A stretch of DNA of 64,000 bases, from the NCBI RefSeq assembly GCF_001414055.1, contig NZ_CP013002.1, forward strand, positions 863,501-927,500, written 5' to 3'. This DNA comes from Caulobacter henricii (lineage in GTDB: Bacteria > Pseudomonadota > Alphaproteobacteria > Caulobacterales > Caulobacteraceae). Shown here one piece after another: positions 1-8,651 of the stretch. The notes under the pieces were generated by a model. That model did not search any database and was not told the DNA's origin. It saw only the letters and a program-made list of their open reading frames with translations. Position 1 is the first letter of the stretch. Each line of letters begins with the position of its first letter. Made by a program: the position numbers and the translations under genes.

Positions 1-212
1 TCATTGCCGGGGTCAAGTCGGACTCCGACGCCGGCGAGAAGGGCCTGGTCAAGGGCGACGTCCTGTCCAGCGTCAACGGCGTCGCGGTCAATGCGACCGG
101 TGAGGTCGCGGCCGCGATTGCCTCGGCCCAGAAGGGTGGCCGCACCAGTGTTCTGGCCAAGATCATCCGCCAGGGCCGTCCGGTCTTCGTCCCGCTGAAG
201 ATCGCACCCTAA
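1..212 (+). CDS. C-terminal fragment of a PDZ-domain serine protease (DegP/HtrA type)
   Basis: The reading frame is open from base 3 to the TAA at 210-212 and has no start in the window, so the gene is cut at the left edge. The 69 visible residues read as the end of a PDZ domain: a GLVKGDVLSSVNG segment (the ligand-loop partner strand), then an alanine-rich helix with a QKGGRTSVL turn, a closing IIRQGRPVFVPLKI strand and the C-terminus. This matches the last PDZ domain of periplasmic HtrA/DegP proteases, which degrade or refold misfolded envelope proteins. The catalytic domain is not visible, so the protease call rests on the PDZ type and on the two-component pair that follows, a common neighbour of degP in alphaproteobacteria. 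Confidence 0.7.
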   Translation, partial: IAGVKSDSDAGEKGLVKGDVLSSVNGVAVNATGEVAAAIASAQKGGRTSVLAKIIRQGRPVFVPLKIAP

Positions 213-401
213 CCTCAGGGTCGGCCAAACTGCTCTGCCAGCGTCCCGCTCCGGTTCCTCCGGGGCGGGGCGTCCTGTATCTGTCCAAGGTTTAAGGGAC
301 GGGCCCGGTCAAAACCGGTATCCATCAGCAAGGATCGCGTCCTAGGGTCGAATCGGGAGACCGTCAGTCTTCCTATTGGCGGGCGCATGAGGGACGGGCT
401 G

Positions 402-1073
402 ATGCGTATTCTGATCATCGAAGACGATATTGAGGCGGCGGGCGCAATGAGCCACGGCCTCACCGAAGCCGGCTATGAGTGCGTCCACGCCCCAGACGGC
501 GAGGCGGGACTCAAGGAGGCCGGCAAGGGCGGTTTTGACGTGCTGATCGTCGATCGCATGATGCCCAAGAAGGATGGTGTCGAGGTCGTCGAGACCCTGC
601 GCCGCGAAGGGGACAATACCCCGGTCCTGTTCCTGTCGGCCCTGGGCGAGGTCAGTGACCGCGTGGTGGGTCTCAAGGCCGGTGCCGACGACTATCTGGT
701 CAAGCCCTATGCCTTTCCCGAGCTGATGGCCCGGGTCGAGGCCCTGTCGCGCCGTCGCGAGACGGGCGCGGTCGCCACCACCCTGAAGGTCGGCGAACTC
801 GAGATGAACCTGATCAACCGGACCGTCCACCGGGCGGGCAAGGAGATCGATCTCCAGCCCCGCGAGTTCCAGCTCCTGGAATTCATGATGCGCCACGCCG
901 GGCAGTCGGTCACCCGCACCATGCTGCTGGAAAAGGTCTGGGAATATCACTTCGACCCGCAGACCAATGTCATCGACGTGCACATCTCGCGCCTGCGCAG
1001 CAAGATCGACAAGGGCTTCGACCGGGCCATGCTGCAGACCGTGCGCGGCGCGGGCTACAGGCTCGATCCGTAG
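402..1073 (+). CDS. OmpR-family response regulator
   Basis: Cytoplasmic DNA-binding response regulator of 223 aa if started at the ATG at 402 (MRILIIEDD); an in-frame ATG at 387 would add five residues not expected for the family. The receiver domain (about 1-115) has the acidic pair EDD at 7-9, the phospho-acceptor Asp near 51 in LIVDRMMP and the conserved Lys in YLVKPY. The C-terminal half is a winged helix of the OmpR/PhoB type (REFQLLEFMMRH, then VDVHISRLRSKID and RGAGYRL). The cognate sensor kinase follows 31 nt downstream in the same orientation. The linked PDZ protease upstream suggests an envelope-stress or envelope-maintenance role, but that is inference. Confidence 0.93.
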   Translation: MRILIIEDDIEAAGAMSHGLTEAGYECVHAPDGEAGLKEAGKGGFDVLIVDRMMPKKDGVEVVETLRREGDNTPVLFLSALGEVSDRVVGLKAGADDYLVKPYAFPELMARVEALSRRRETGAVATTLKVGELEMNLINRTVHRAGKEIDLQPREFQLLEFMMRHAGQSVTRTMLLEKVWEYHFDPQTNVIDVHISRLRSKIDKGFDRAMLQTVRGAGYRLDP

Positions 1074-1104
1074 GAGATAGGGCGGTCCGCCGCCGAGAGC
1101 CCCC

Positions 1105-2511
1105 ATGCGCCTGCCGCGCCTTTTCCGCACCACGCCGTTCCGGCTGACCCTGCTGTTTCTGGCCCTGTTTGCAGCGGCGGCCAGCGCCTTCCTGGGCTAC
1201 ATCTATGTGGCCACGGCCGGCGAGGTGAACCGCCGCGCCGACGCCGAGATCAACCGCGAGATGGAAAGCCTCGAGGCCGCCTATCGGCAGGGCGGCGTCA
1301 ATGCCCTGAACCAGACGATCGTCGAACGGGCGAGCGGCGAACGGCCCTTCCTCTATTTCCTCGCCGACAAGACCGGCAAACGGATCTCGGGTTCGATCGA
1401 GGCCTCGCCCCTCGACGACTTCGAAGGCGACGGCCCCAGCTGGTCCAGTTTCAAGGTCACCGAGGTCGACCTCGACGGGGCCGAGATGCGCAATCCGGCT
1501 CGCGGGGTGCAGGAGCGCCTGGCCGGCGGCGAGGTGCTGTTCGTCGGTGCCGATGTGGCCGCGTCCGAAGGCTATGTGCGCAAGATTGTCCGGGCCCTGT
1601 GGGGGGCCGGGGCCCTGGTGATTCTGCTGGGCCTTGCGGGTGGCGTGCTGATCAGCCGCAATGTCTCGCGCAGCATGCAGGGCCTCGTCGACCTGGTGGC
1701 TGCGGTGCAGGCCGGGGACCTCCAGGCCCGCGCCAAGGTTCGCGGGGCGCGCGACGAATATGACGAGCTGGCCGAAGGGCTCAATGACATGCTCGACCGC
1801 ATCGAGCGGCTGATGGGCGGTCTGCGCCATGCCGGCGATGCCATTGCCCATGACCTGCGCTCGCCCCTGACGCGCCTGCGGGCCCGTATGGAAGTGGCCC
1901 TGATCGACGCCGAGAATGGCAAGGGCGATCCGGTCGCGGCGCTGGAAACGGCCCTGCAGGACGCCGATGGCGTGCTCAAGACCTTCAATGCCGTCCTGGC
2001 CATTGCCCGCCTGCAGGCCGCCGGTCAGGCTCCCGACCAGCAGAGCTTCGACTCCTCGGAACTGGCCCGTGACATGGCCGAACTCTATGAGTTCTCCTGC
2101 GAGGACAAGGGGCTGGACTTCAAGGCCGAGATTACACCGGCCCTGCACATCCGGGGTAATCGCGAGTTCATCGCCCAGGCCCTGGCCAACCTGCTCGACA
2201 ACGCCATCAAATATACCCCGTCGGGTGGGGCGATCATGCTGCGGGCGCGTCGGCGCTCGTCCGGCGAGCTGGAGTTCTCGATCACCGACACCGGTCCGGG
2301 TGTGCCCGATGAGGACCGGGCCCGGGTGGTGCAGCGCTTCGTGCGGCTGGAAAACAGCCGCAGCGAGCCGGGTGCAGGCCTGGGCCTGTCCCTGGTCCAG
2401 GCCGTGGCTGCCTCGCATGGTGGCCGGCTGGAACTGGCCGAAGGTCCCGGGGAATACAACGGCATGGGTCCGGGTCTGCGGGTCGCCCTGGTGCTGCCAA
2501 GGGTGGAATAG
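1105..2511 (+). CDS. Sensor histidine kinase, partner of the upstream OmpR regulator
   Basis: Inner-membrane sensor kinase of 468 aa. A first membrane segment spans about residues 12-34. A periplasmic domain of about 125 residues follows, then a second membrane segment at about 162-184 and a HAMP linker (about 185-237). The HisKA dimerisation helix carries the phospho-acceptor His249 in IAHDLRSPL. The ATPase domain has an N box (NLLDNAIKYTP), a G1 box (DTGPGVP) and a G2 box (GAGLGLSLV). The sensor domain matches no ligand-binding family I recognise. The pair should phosphorylate and control the regulator at 402-1073. The next gene, glnE, begins 72 nt later and may be read through. Confidence 0.93.
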   Translation: MRLPRLFRTTPFRLTLLFLALFAAAASAFLGYIYVATAGEVNRRADAEINREMESLEAAYRQGGVNALNQTIVERASGERPFLYFLADKTGKRISGSIEASPLDDFEGDGPSWSSFKVTEVDLDGAEMRNPARGVQERLAGGEVLFVGADVAASEGYVRKIVRALWGAGALVILLGLAGGVLISRNVSRSMQGLVDLVAAVQAGDLQARAKVRGARDEYDELAEGLNDMLDRIERLMGGLRHAGDAIAHDLRSPLTRLRARMEVALIDAENGKGDPVAALETALQDADGVLKTFNAVLAIARLQAAGQAPDQQSFDSSELARDMAELYEFSCEDKGLDFKAEITPALHIRGNREFIAQALANLLDNAIKYTPSGGAIMLRARRRSSGELEFSITDTGPGVPDEDRARVVQRFVRLENSRSEPGAGLGLSLVQAVAASHGGRLELAEGPGEYNGMGPGLRVALVLPRVE

Positions 2512-2583
2512 AGGGCGTCCGCCCCGGCGGTTCCGGCAAGGCTTCTTCTTGTCGCGCGATGCGGCCCGGGCCACGGTGGTGCC

Positions 2584-5478
2584 ATGACTCGCCTGCTCGA
2601 ACGTCTCGCCCCGTGTGGTCCCATCGTCGATCCGAAGGCGGCCGAGCGCGCCCATGAGGCGGTCCTCAAGCGGGTCGGCGAGGCGTCGGATCTGGTTGAA
2701 GCCGCCTGGCCGGCCCTGGCCCCGGTGTTTGCCGCCTCGCCCTATCTGACCGGCCTGGCCCGCCGCGACGCCCGCCGTCTGCCGACGATTCTGACGTCCG
2801 AGCCCGGCCAGCGCCTGGACGACATCCTCACCCGGGCCAGGGCGGTCGGCGAAGAGCCGGATTTCGAGACGGCGCGCAGGGTGCTGCGCGAGCTGAAGGC
2901 AGACCTGCATCTGCTGACCGCGCTCTGCGATCTCGGGGGCGTCTGGGATCTCGACGCGGTCACCGGGGCCCTGACCCGCTTTGCCGATGCAACCCTGGGG
3001 GCCGCCCTGGCCCAGGCCGTCCGGCTGGAGGTCGATCGCGGTGCCCTGACCCATCTGGGCGATACGGAGGCTGGTCCTGCGCCGGGCCTGTTCTGCGTCG
3101 CCATGGGCAAGCACGGGGCCTTCGAGCTCAACTATTCCAGCGACATCGATTTCTCGATCTTCTACGCGCCCGAGAAGCTGCCGGTCGCGGAAGGCGTCGA
3201 GCCCCAGGGCGTGGCCGTGCGGATCGCCAACCATCTGGGCCGGATCCTGCAGGAGCGCACGGCCGACGGCTATGTGTTCCGCATCGACCTGCGCCTGCGC
3301 CCCGATCCGTCCTCGACCCCGCCCGCCATGCCGCTTGATGCGGCCATGGATTACTATGAAAGCGTCGGCCAGAACTGGGAGCGGGCGGCGCACATCAAGG
3401 CCCGCATCGCGGCCGGCGACCGCCGCGAGGGCGAGGCCTTTCTGGCGGCCCTGCAGCCTTTTATCTGGCGGCGGAACCTCGATTTCGCGGCCATCGCCGA
3501 CATTCACTCGATCAAGCGGCAGATCCATACCTACAAGGTCGATGACCGCCTGACCGCCAAGGGGGCAGATCTCAAGCTGGGGCGCGGCGGGATCCGCGAG
3601 ATCGAGTTCTTCGTCCAGACCCAGCAGCTGATCCTGGGCGGTCGGCAGCCGGACCTGCGCAGTCCTCGCACGCTGGACGCCCTTAGGGCCCTGGCAGGCG
3701 CCGGCCATGTGACGGTCGAGGATGCGGACTGGCTGACCACGGCCTATCAGGATCTGAGGGCCCTGGAACATCGCGCCCAGATGATCGCCGACGACCAGAC
3801 TCACAAGCTGCCGGAGTCTGACGCCGACCGAAAGAAGGTCGCGGCGCTCTGGAACCACGACGCCCTGCGCAGCTTCGACGCGGCGGTCGGCCGGATCCTG
3901 AAGGGGGTCAACCAGCGTTATGGCCGGCTGTTCGCGGGCGAGGAGGAACTGTCCTCACGGTTCGGCAGCCTGGTCTTCACCGGCGTCGAGGACGATCCCG
4001 AGACCCTGGCCACCCTCAAGCGCATGGGCTTTTCCAGCCCGGAGCGCGTCGCGGCCACGATCCGCAGCTGGCACCATGGCCGGATCGCCGCCACGCGGAC
4101 CGAACGCGGCCGCGAGCTCTTTACCCGCCTGGCCCCCCGTCTGCTGGACGCCGCCAATGCCTCCGGCGCGCCCGACACGGCCTTCAACCGCTTTGCCGAC
4201 TTCTTCGCCAGCCTGAGTTCCGGGGTTCAGATCCAGTCGCTGTTTCTGGCCCAGCCACGCCTGTTCGAGCTGATCGTCGAGGTCATGGCTTTCGCCCCGC
4301 GGCTGGCCGCCACCCTGGCGCGGCGACCGACCGCCCTGGATGCCCTGCTGGACCCAGCCTTTTTCGGTCCGATGACCGTGCCGGAAAGCCCGCCCTGGGA
4401 TCCCGGCGATTTCGAGGGGGCGATGGATTCCGCCCGCCGGCTGTTTCGCGACCAGAGCTTCCGGATCGGCGTGCGGGTGATGAGCGGCACGGCCGGGGCG
4501 CGCGATGCGGGCGCGGCCTTTGCCGGTCTGGGCGACCTGATCGTCCGGGGTCTGGCGCCGGCCGCCCTGGCCGAAACGGTCCGTCTGGGCGGTGAATTCC
4601 CTGGCGAGGTTGCGGTGGTGGCCCTGGGCAAGGCCGGCTCGCGCGAGATGACCGCCAAGTCCGACCTGGATCTGATGACCCTCTATGCGGCCGACGACCC
4701 GACCGCCCAGTCGGCCATCAAGGGCTGGGGCGCCGAGAGCTTCTATGCCCGCTTCACCCAGCGCCTGACCTCCGCCCTGTCGGCCCCGACCGGGGAGGGG
4801 ACCCTCTATGAGGTCGATCTCAAGCTGAGGCCCTCCGGGACCAAGGGACCGGTGGCGGTCAGTTTCGCCGCCTTCGAGGACTATTATGCCCGCGAGGCCG
4901 AGACCTGGGAGCTGCTGGCCCTGACCCGGGCCCGGGTGATGTGGGCCAGTTCGCCGGCCTTTCAGGTCCGGGCCGAAGCCGCCATCGAGGCCGCCCTGCG
5001 GCGTCCGCGCGACCCGGGCAAGACCGCCGTTGACGTGCTCGAGATGCGCGAACTGATGGAGCAGGAGCGTCCCGGCAAGGGGGTCTGGGATCTGAAACTG
5101 TCACCCGGCGGTCTGGTCGATATCGAGTTTGTCGCCCAGTATCTGCAGCTCAAGCATGCGGCGGCGGGAGGGCCCCTGGCCCAGAATACCGGCGAGGCCC
5201 TGGCCGCCCTGAAGACGGCCAACCTTGCCGACCCGGCCGGCCTGTCCAGTCTCGAGGCGGCCTGGCGGCTGGAACAGGACCTCTCGCAACTGATCAAGGT
5301 CGCCCTCGAGGACGGGGCCGATCCGGAGGCTGAGTCCCGGGCCTTCCGGGTCTTGCTGGCCCGTGCCGGTCATGTGCGGGAGTTCCGGTCCCTGAAGACC
5401 AAGCTGGCCCGGGCCAAGACCGAGGCGCGGGCGGCCTTTGAGGCCATTGTGCGCCGCGACGGAAACGCCGGGGTCTGA
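2584..5478 (+). CDS. glnE: Bifunctional glutamine synthetase adenylyltransferase / adenylyl-removing enzyme
   Basis: Cytoplasmic enzyme of 964 aa that adenylylates (inactivates) and de-adenylylates (reactivates) glutamine synthetase in response to PII status, tuning nitrogen assimilation. Two nucleotidyltransferase-type active sites are visible. One is near residues 185-188 (SSDIDF, preceded by GKHGAFELNY). The second is near 693-696 (KSDLDLMTLY, preceded by GKAGSREM). This is the arrangement known for GlnE, with the N-terminal site removing AMP and the C-terminal site adding it. Length matches the family (about 950 aa). Both helical linker regions are intact and I see no frameshift. Confidence 0.97.
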   Translation: MTRLLERLAPCGPIVDPKAAERAHEAVLKRVGEASDLVEAAWPALAPVFAASPYLTGLARRDARRLPTILTSEPGQRLDDILTRARAVGEEPDFETARRVLRELKADLHLLTALCDLGGVWDLDAVTGALTRFADATLGAALAQAVRLEVDRGALTHLGDTEAGPAPGLFCVAMGKHGAFELNYSSDIDFSIFYAPEKLPVAEGVEPQGVAVRIANHLGRILQERTADGYVFRIDLRLRPDPSSTPPAMPLDAAMDYYESVGQNWERAAHIKARIAAGDRREGEAFLAALQPFIWRRNLDFAAIADIHSIKRQIHTYKVDDRLTAKGADLKLGRGGIREIEFFVQTQQLILGGRQPDLRSPRTLDALRALAGAGHVTVEDADWLTTAYQDLRALEHRAQMIADDQTHKLPESDADRKKVAALWNHDALRSFDAAVGRILKGVNQRYGRLFAGEEELSSRFGSLVFTGVEDDPETLATLKRMGFSSPERVAATIRSWHHGRIAATRTERGRELFTRLAPRLLDAANASGAPDTAFNRFADFFASLSSGVQIQSLFLAQPRLFELIVEVMAFAPRLAATLARRPTALDALLDPAFFGPMTVPESPPWDPGDFEGAMDSARRLFRDQSFRIGVRVMSGTAGARDAGAAFAGLGDLIVRGLAPAALAETVRLGGEFPGEVAVVALGKAGSREMTAKSDLDLMTLYAADDPTAQSAIKGWGAESFYARFTQRLTSALSAPTGEGTLYEVDLKLRPSGTKGPVAVSFAAFEDYYAREAETWELLALTRARVMWASSPAFQVRAEAAIEAALRRPRDPGKTAVDVLEMRELMEQERPGKGVWDLKLSPGGLVDIEFVAQYLQLKHAAAGGPLAQNTGEALAALKTANLADPAGLSSLEAAWRLEQDLSQLIKVALEDGADPEAESRAFRVLLARAGHVREFRSLKTKLARAKTEARAAFEAIVRRDGNAGV

Positions 5479-5527
5479 CGTTCAAGAGGCATGGGACGGG
5501 CGCACAACGTCTTGGAGACGAAGTCTT

Positions 5528-5962
5528 ATGTCGAAAGAAATTCTGATCGCCGCTGCTGCCGTGATGCTGCTCGCAGGCCCGGCCCTGGCGGCACCCAAGG
5601 GGCCGGCCTCGCTGGATGCCAATGCCGACGGCAAGGTCACGCTGTCCGAGTTTCAGGCCGGACGCGGCGACCAGATGATGGGCCGGCTCGATGCCGACAA
5701 GAACGGCAAGCTGTCGCGCGCGGAGTTTGCCGCCATGCGCAAGCCGGCGGCGGACGCCTCTGCCCCGGACGCTGACAAGCCCGGCAAGGGCGCAGACCGC
5801 CTGTGGTCGCGCGTCGACTCTGACAATGACGATGCCCTGACGCGCGGCGAACTGGACAGCTTTCTGGCCGGCCGCTTCAAGCGCATGGATGCCGACAATG
5901 ACGGCACCCTGTCGACGGCGGAGTTGAAGCCCCGGGCCGGCAAGGCCAAGGTCGGGATCTGA
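5528..5962 (+). CDS. Secreted EF-hand calcium-binding protein
   Basis: A 144-aa protein with an N-terminal signal peptide (MSKEILIAAAAVMLLAGPALAA), so probably periplasmic. Four EF-hand loops can be read, each with the expected acidic positions: DANADGKVTLSEF, DADKNGKLSRAEF, DSDNDDALTRGEL and DADNDGTLSTAEL. The third loop has Asp-Ala where Gly is usual and may bind weakly. The start is the ATG at 5528, after GGAG near 5514; an upstream in-frame ATG at 5438 lies inside glnE and would bury the signal peptide. It is followed after 30 nt by an ECF sigma factor unit, so it may be the first gene of that operon and could be its target or signal sensor. Confidence 0.88.
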   Translation: MSKEILIAAAAVMLLAGPALAAPKGPASLDANADGKVTLSEFQAGRGDQMMGRLDADKNGKLSRAEFAAMRKPAADASAPDADKPGKGADRLWSRVDSDNDDALTRGELDSFLAGRFKRMDADNDGTLSTAELKPRAGKAKVGI

Positions 5963-5992
5963 TTGATGTGGTCGCGCGCGGCGAGGTGAGAT

Positions 5993-6553
5993 TTGGTGGC
6001 CGGGGGGAGCGATCCCGACGAGGCCCTGCTGACGGGGGTGGGCCGGGGCGACCCGGCCGCCGTTCGCCAGCTGCTGGACCGACGCCTGCCGCGCGTTCTC
6101 GCCCTGGCGCGGCGGATGCTGAACGACGCCGGCGAAGCCGAGGATGTGGCGCAGGAGACCTTCCTGCGGGCCTGGAAACAGGCGCGATCCTGGCGGCCGG
6201 GTGCCGCGAAGTTCGATACCTGGCTGCATCGTGTGGCGCTGAATCTCTGCTACGACCGCCTGCGCCGCCGCCGCGAGGTGGTGACCGCCGAGCCCCCGGA
6301 GCAGGTCGATACCGGTCCTGCCCCCGATGCAGGGTTGATCGGGGCCGATCTTTCACGCCAGGTCGAGGCGGCGCTGGCGGCCCTGCCGGCGCGTCAACGC
6401 GAGGCAATAGTTCTTTGCCATCATCAGGGCCTGGGCAATATCGAGGCTGCGGCCCTGATGTCGATCACCGTCGAGGCGCTGGAGGGGCTGCTCGGGCGGG
6501 GGCGGCGAGCGCTGCGCACGGCTCTGGCCGATCTCGCGGCCCCGAGAGCCTGA
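5993..6553 (+). CDS. ECF-family RNA polymerase sigma factor
   Basis: A 186-aa sigma-70-like factor with only regions 2 and 4, the ECF layout. Region 2 includes the RMLNDAGEAEDVAQETFLRAW helix and the DTWLHRVALNLCYDRLRRRR promoter-melting segment. Region 4 has the LPARQREAIVLCHHQGLGNIEAAALMSI helix-turn-helix, although the usual glutamate-rich 'YSEIA' recognition lead-in is altered to GLGNIEAA. The start is TTG at 5993 or GTG at 5996; GAGGTGAG at 5983-5990 is the ribosome site, and GTG gives better spacing. The two genes after it are a membrane protein and a CnrX-like protein, the usual ECF/anti-sigma arrangement. Confidence 0.93.
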   Translation: MVAGGSDPDEALLTGVGRGDPAAVRQLLDRRLPRVLALARRMLNDAGEAEDVAQETFLRAWKQARSWRPGAAKFDTWLHRVALNLCYDRLRRRREVVTAEPPEQVDTGPAPDAGLIGADLSRQVEAALAALPARQREAIVLCHHQGLGNIEAAALMSITVEALEGLLGRGRRALRTALADLAAPRA

Positions 6554-6566
6554 AGGAGATGGCGGC

Positions 6567-6995
6567 ATGACCATGACCCTCGAACGTTTCAAGTCCCTGG
6601 CGGAAAGCTATGGCGGCGACCTGGCGCGCTGGCCGGAGTCCGAGCGCGAGGCGGCGCGCGCCCTGCTGATCTCGACGTCCGGAGCCCTGGAGCCGGTGCT
6701 GGTCGAGGCTGCCCAACTGGATCGTCTTCTTGACCTCGCGCCGGCCCAGGCCGCAGACGCGGCCCTTCTGGGACGCCTGATTGCGGCCGCGCCGCAACCC
6801 CTGCGGCTTGCCCGCCGCTGGCTGGCGGGTGCCGGCGCCGCTCTGGGCCTGGGCGCAGCGGCCCTGGCCGGCGTGGCGGTCGGCATTTCGATCGGCCAGG
6901 CTGATCGCCCGATCGTGCAGCAGGAAGAGACCCTGATTGCGGCCGATTTCACCGCCGACCTGTCAGACGCTCTCGAGGAGCCCGCAGCCCTATGA
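6567..6995 (+). CDS. Single-pass membrane protein, probable anti-sigma factor for the upstream ECF sigma
   Basis: A 142-aa protein with a cytoplasmic N-terminal region (about 1-82), one membrane span at about 85-108 (AGAGAALGLGAAALAGVAVG) and a short periplasmic tail. The N-terminus carries GGDLARWPESEREAARALL, a motif I recognise from small alphaproteobacterial proteins placed next to ECF sigma factors. There is no zinc-binding HxxxCxxC motif, so it is not a classical ZAS anti-sigma. It begins 13 nt after the sigma gene and overlaps the next gene by ATGA (6992-6995), so translation is probably coupled. The anti-sigma role comes from position and topology; no known family match was made. Confidence 0.72.
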   Translation: MTMTLERFKSLAESYGGDLARWPESEREAARALLISTSGALEPVLVEAAQLDRLLDLAPAQAADAALLGRLIAAAPQPLRLARRWLAGAGAALGLGAAALAGVAVGISIGQADRPIVQQEETLIAADFTADLSDALEEPAAL

Positions 6996-7597
6996 TCGCC
7001 CAACGCCCCTTGCTGATCGGCCTGATCGTGTCGGCGGCGCTCAACCTCTTCCTGATCGGGGGCATAGCGGGGGCCCTGTGGATGCGTCCGTCTGCCCCCT
7101 CCGCCGTTCAGAAGGCCCCGGGCCCCATGCCGATGGAGCGCCCTGTCGGGACAGGAACCGCACCTGATCCGGCCCCGGTGCTTCAGGATCGGCCCCAGGC
7201 GGATCCTGCCATGTCGAGGCCGGTGGCGCGCCCCTCCGACCCGCCCGCCCGGCCGGCCCTCTGGACCGCCGGCAAGGATCTTTCCCCCGAGACCCGGCAG
7301 GCGCTGCGGCGCACCCTGAGGGACGCCAACCAGCGCAACCGGGCCCTGACGCGACAGGCCCAGGCCGAGCGCCAGGCGGCGATTCAGCTGTTCCGGTCCG
7401 GACCCTATGACCCAGCCGATGTCAGCAAGCGGCTGGGGGCAGCCCGGGCTCTGGATCTGGAGGCGCGGGGCAATGTCGAGAGCGCTGTGGCCCGCTTTGC
7501 CGCCACCCTTTCACCCGCCGAGCGGGCCACCCTCGCTGACGGCCTGGCCCGGGTCTATGCGCCGCGCCAGAAGGGGGCAAAGCCGCAAGAGGACTGA
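6992..7597 (+). CDS. CnrX/ZraP-like periplasmic sensor protein
   Basis: A 201-aa protein with an N-terminal membrane anchor (about residues 7-29), a long proline-rich linker (about 30-88) and a C-terminal helical domain of about 100 residues (LSPETRQALRRTLRDANQRNRAL through LSPAERATLADGLARVY). That layout matches the heavy-metal-resistance (CnrX/ZraP, 'Metal_resist') family, which sits in the periplasm and controls anti-sigma factors. The domain has no cysteines and almost no histidines, so metal binding is doubtful and it may sense another cue. It overlaps the preceding gene by 4 nt and ends the unit. The sigma, membrane protein and CnrX-like order resembles the cnrYXH logic of Cupriavidus. 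Confidence 0.75.
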   Translation: MIAQRPLLIGLIVSAALNLFLIGGIAGALWMRPSAPSAVQKAPGPMPMERPVGTGTAPDPAPVLQDRPQADPAMSRPVARPSDPPARPALWTAGKDLSPETRQALRRTLRDANQRNRALTRQAQAERQAAIQLFRSGPYDPADVSKRLGAARALDLEARGNVESAVARFAATLSPAERATLADGLARVYAPRQKGAKPQED

Positions 7598-7669
7598 AAA
7601 TCAGCTTTTGGCGTAACCAAAAGGCCGGGTGATGCGTATCTTGCTGGTGAACCTCCTTCGGAGCCTGCC

Positions 7670-8590
7670 ATGCTGATCCGCAACGCCCCTGACCTGACTG
7701 AAAACGACGTCACGGATCACGGGCTCTATCTGAGGCGACGCGAGTTCATCGGCGGAGCGGCGGGCCTGGGCCTCGCCGGTCTGGCGAGCACCGCCGACGC
7801 CGCCCCTCTGCGCTTTTCCAAGGGATTTTCCACCACCGAGAAGCTGACGTCGCGGGAAGATGTCACGACTTACAATAACTTCTACGAGTTCGGGGTCGAC
7901 AAGGCCGATCCGGCTGAGAACGCCGGCAAGCTGAAGACCCGCCCCTGGACCGTGCGGATCGATGGCGAATGCGAAGCCCCGCGCACGGTCGGAATCGACG
8001 ACCTGATCAAGCAGAACAAGCTGGAGGAGCGCATCTATCGCATGCGCTGCGTCGAGGGCTGGTCGATGGTCATTCCCTGGGTCGGTTTTCCGCTCCGGGA
8101 CCTGATCGCCTCGGTCAAGCCGACCTCCAAGGCCAGGTTTGTCGCGTTCGAAACCCTGATGCGGCCGTCCGAAATGCCCGGCCAGGCCTGGAACGTTCTG
8201 GAATGGCCCTATCGCGAGGGCCTGCGCATCGATGAGGCCACCCACCCCCTGACGCTGATGGCCGTGGGTCTCTATGGCGAGACCCTGCCCAACCAGAACG
8301 GCGCGCCCCTGAGGCTGGTCGTGCCGTGGAAATATGGCTTCAAGGGCATCAAGTCGATTGTCCGGATCAGCCTGACCGAAAAGCAGCCGCGCACGGCCTG
8401 GAACATCTCGGCACCCCGCGAGTACGGCTTCTATTCCAACGTCAATCCGGCCGTGGACCATCCCCGCTGGTCGCAGGCGACCGAGCGCCGCATCGGCGAA
8501 TTCAAGCGCCGCGAGACCCTGCCGTTCAACGGCTATGGCCAGTATGTCGCCGACCTCTATCGCGGCATGGATCTGAAGGCGAACTACTGA
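7670..8590 (+). CDS. msrP: Periplasmic methionine sulfoxide reductase, molybdopterin catalytic subunit
   Basis: A 306-aa molybdoenzyme that repairs oxidised methionines in periplasmic proteins, taking electrons from the membrane haem protein MsrQ. It has a Tat signal ([11 protein letters not shown] starting near residue 22), so it is exported folded. The molybdenum-ligating Cys is about residue 127 in [15 protein letters not shown]. The region [19 protein letters not shown] is typical of the sulfite-oxidase fold of MsrP/YedY. msrQ follows after 61 nt. Length and both motifs are normal for the family. Confidence 0.96.
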   Translation: MLIRNAPDLTENDVTDHGLYLRRREFIGGAAGLGLAGLASTADAAPLRFSKGFSTTEKLTSREDVTTYNNFYEFGVDKADPAENAGKLKTRPWTVRIDGECEAPRTVGIDDLIKQNKLEERIYRMRCVEGWSMVIPWVGFPLRDLIASVKPTSKARFVAFETLMRPSEMPGQAWNVLEWPYREGLRIDEATHPLTLMAVGLYGETLPNQNGAPLRLVVPWKYGFKGIKSIVRISLTEKQPRTAWNISAPREYGFYSNVNPAVDHPRWSQATERRIGEFKRRETLPFNGYGQYVADLYRGMDLKANY

Positions 8591-8651
8591 TGGTTCGCGA
8601 CCAGGGGCTCGTCCCTGCAGCCCTGCCGGACCTTCGGATCGGGGCATCGGC

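Noticed and set aside
970..3858. 962-aa open frame on the minus strand opposite the kinase and glnE
   Set aside because: It lies fully opposite well-recognised genes. Such long antisense frames arise from the strong G/C third-position bias, and the translation has no recognisable domain.
7605..7623. 7-bp hairpin after the CnrX-like gene
   Set aside because: The stem is short and A/T-rich and has no U tract, so I did not call a terminator.
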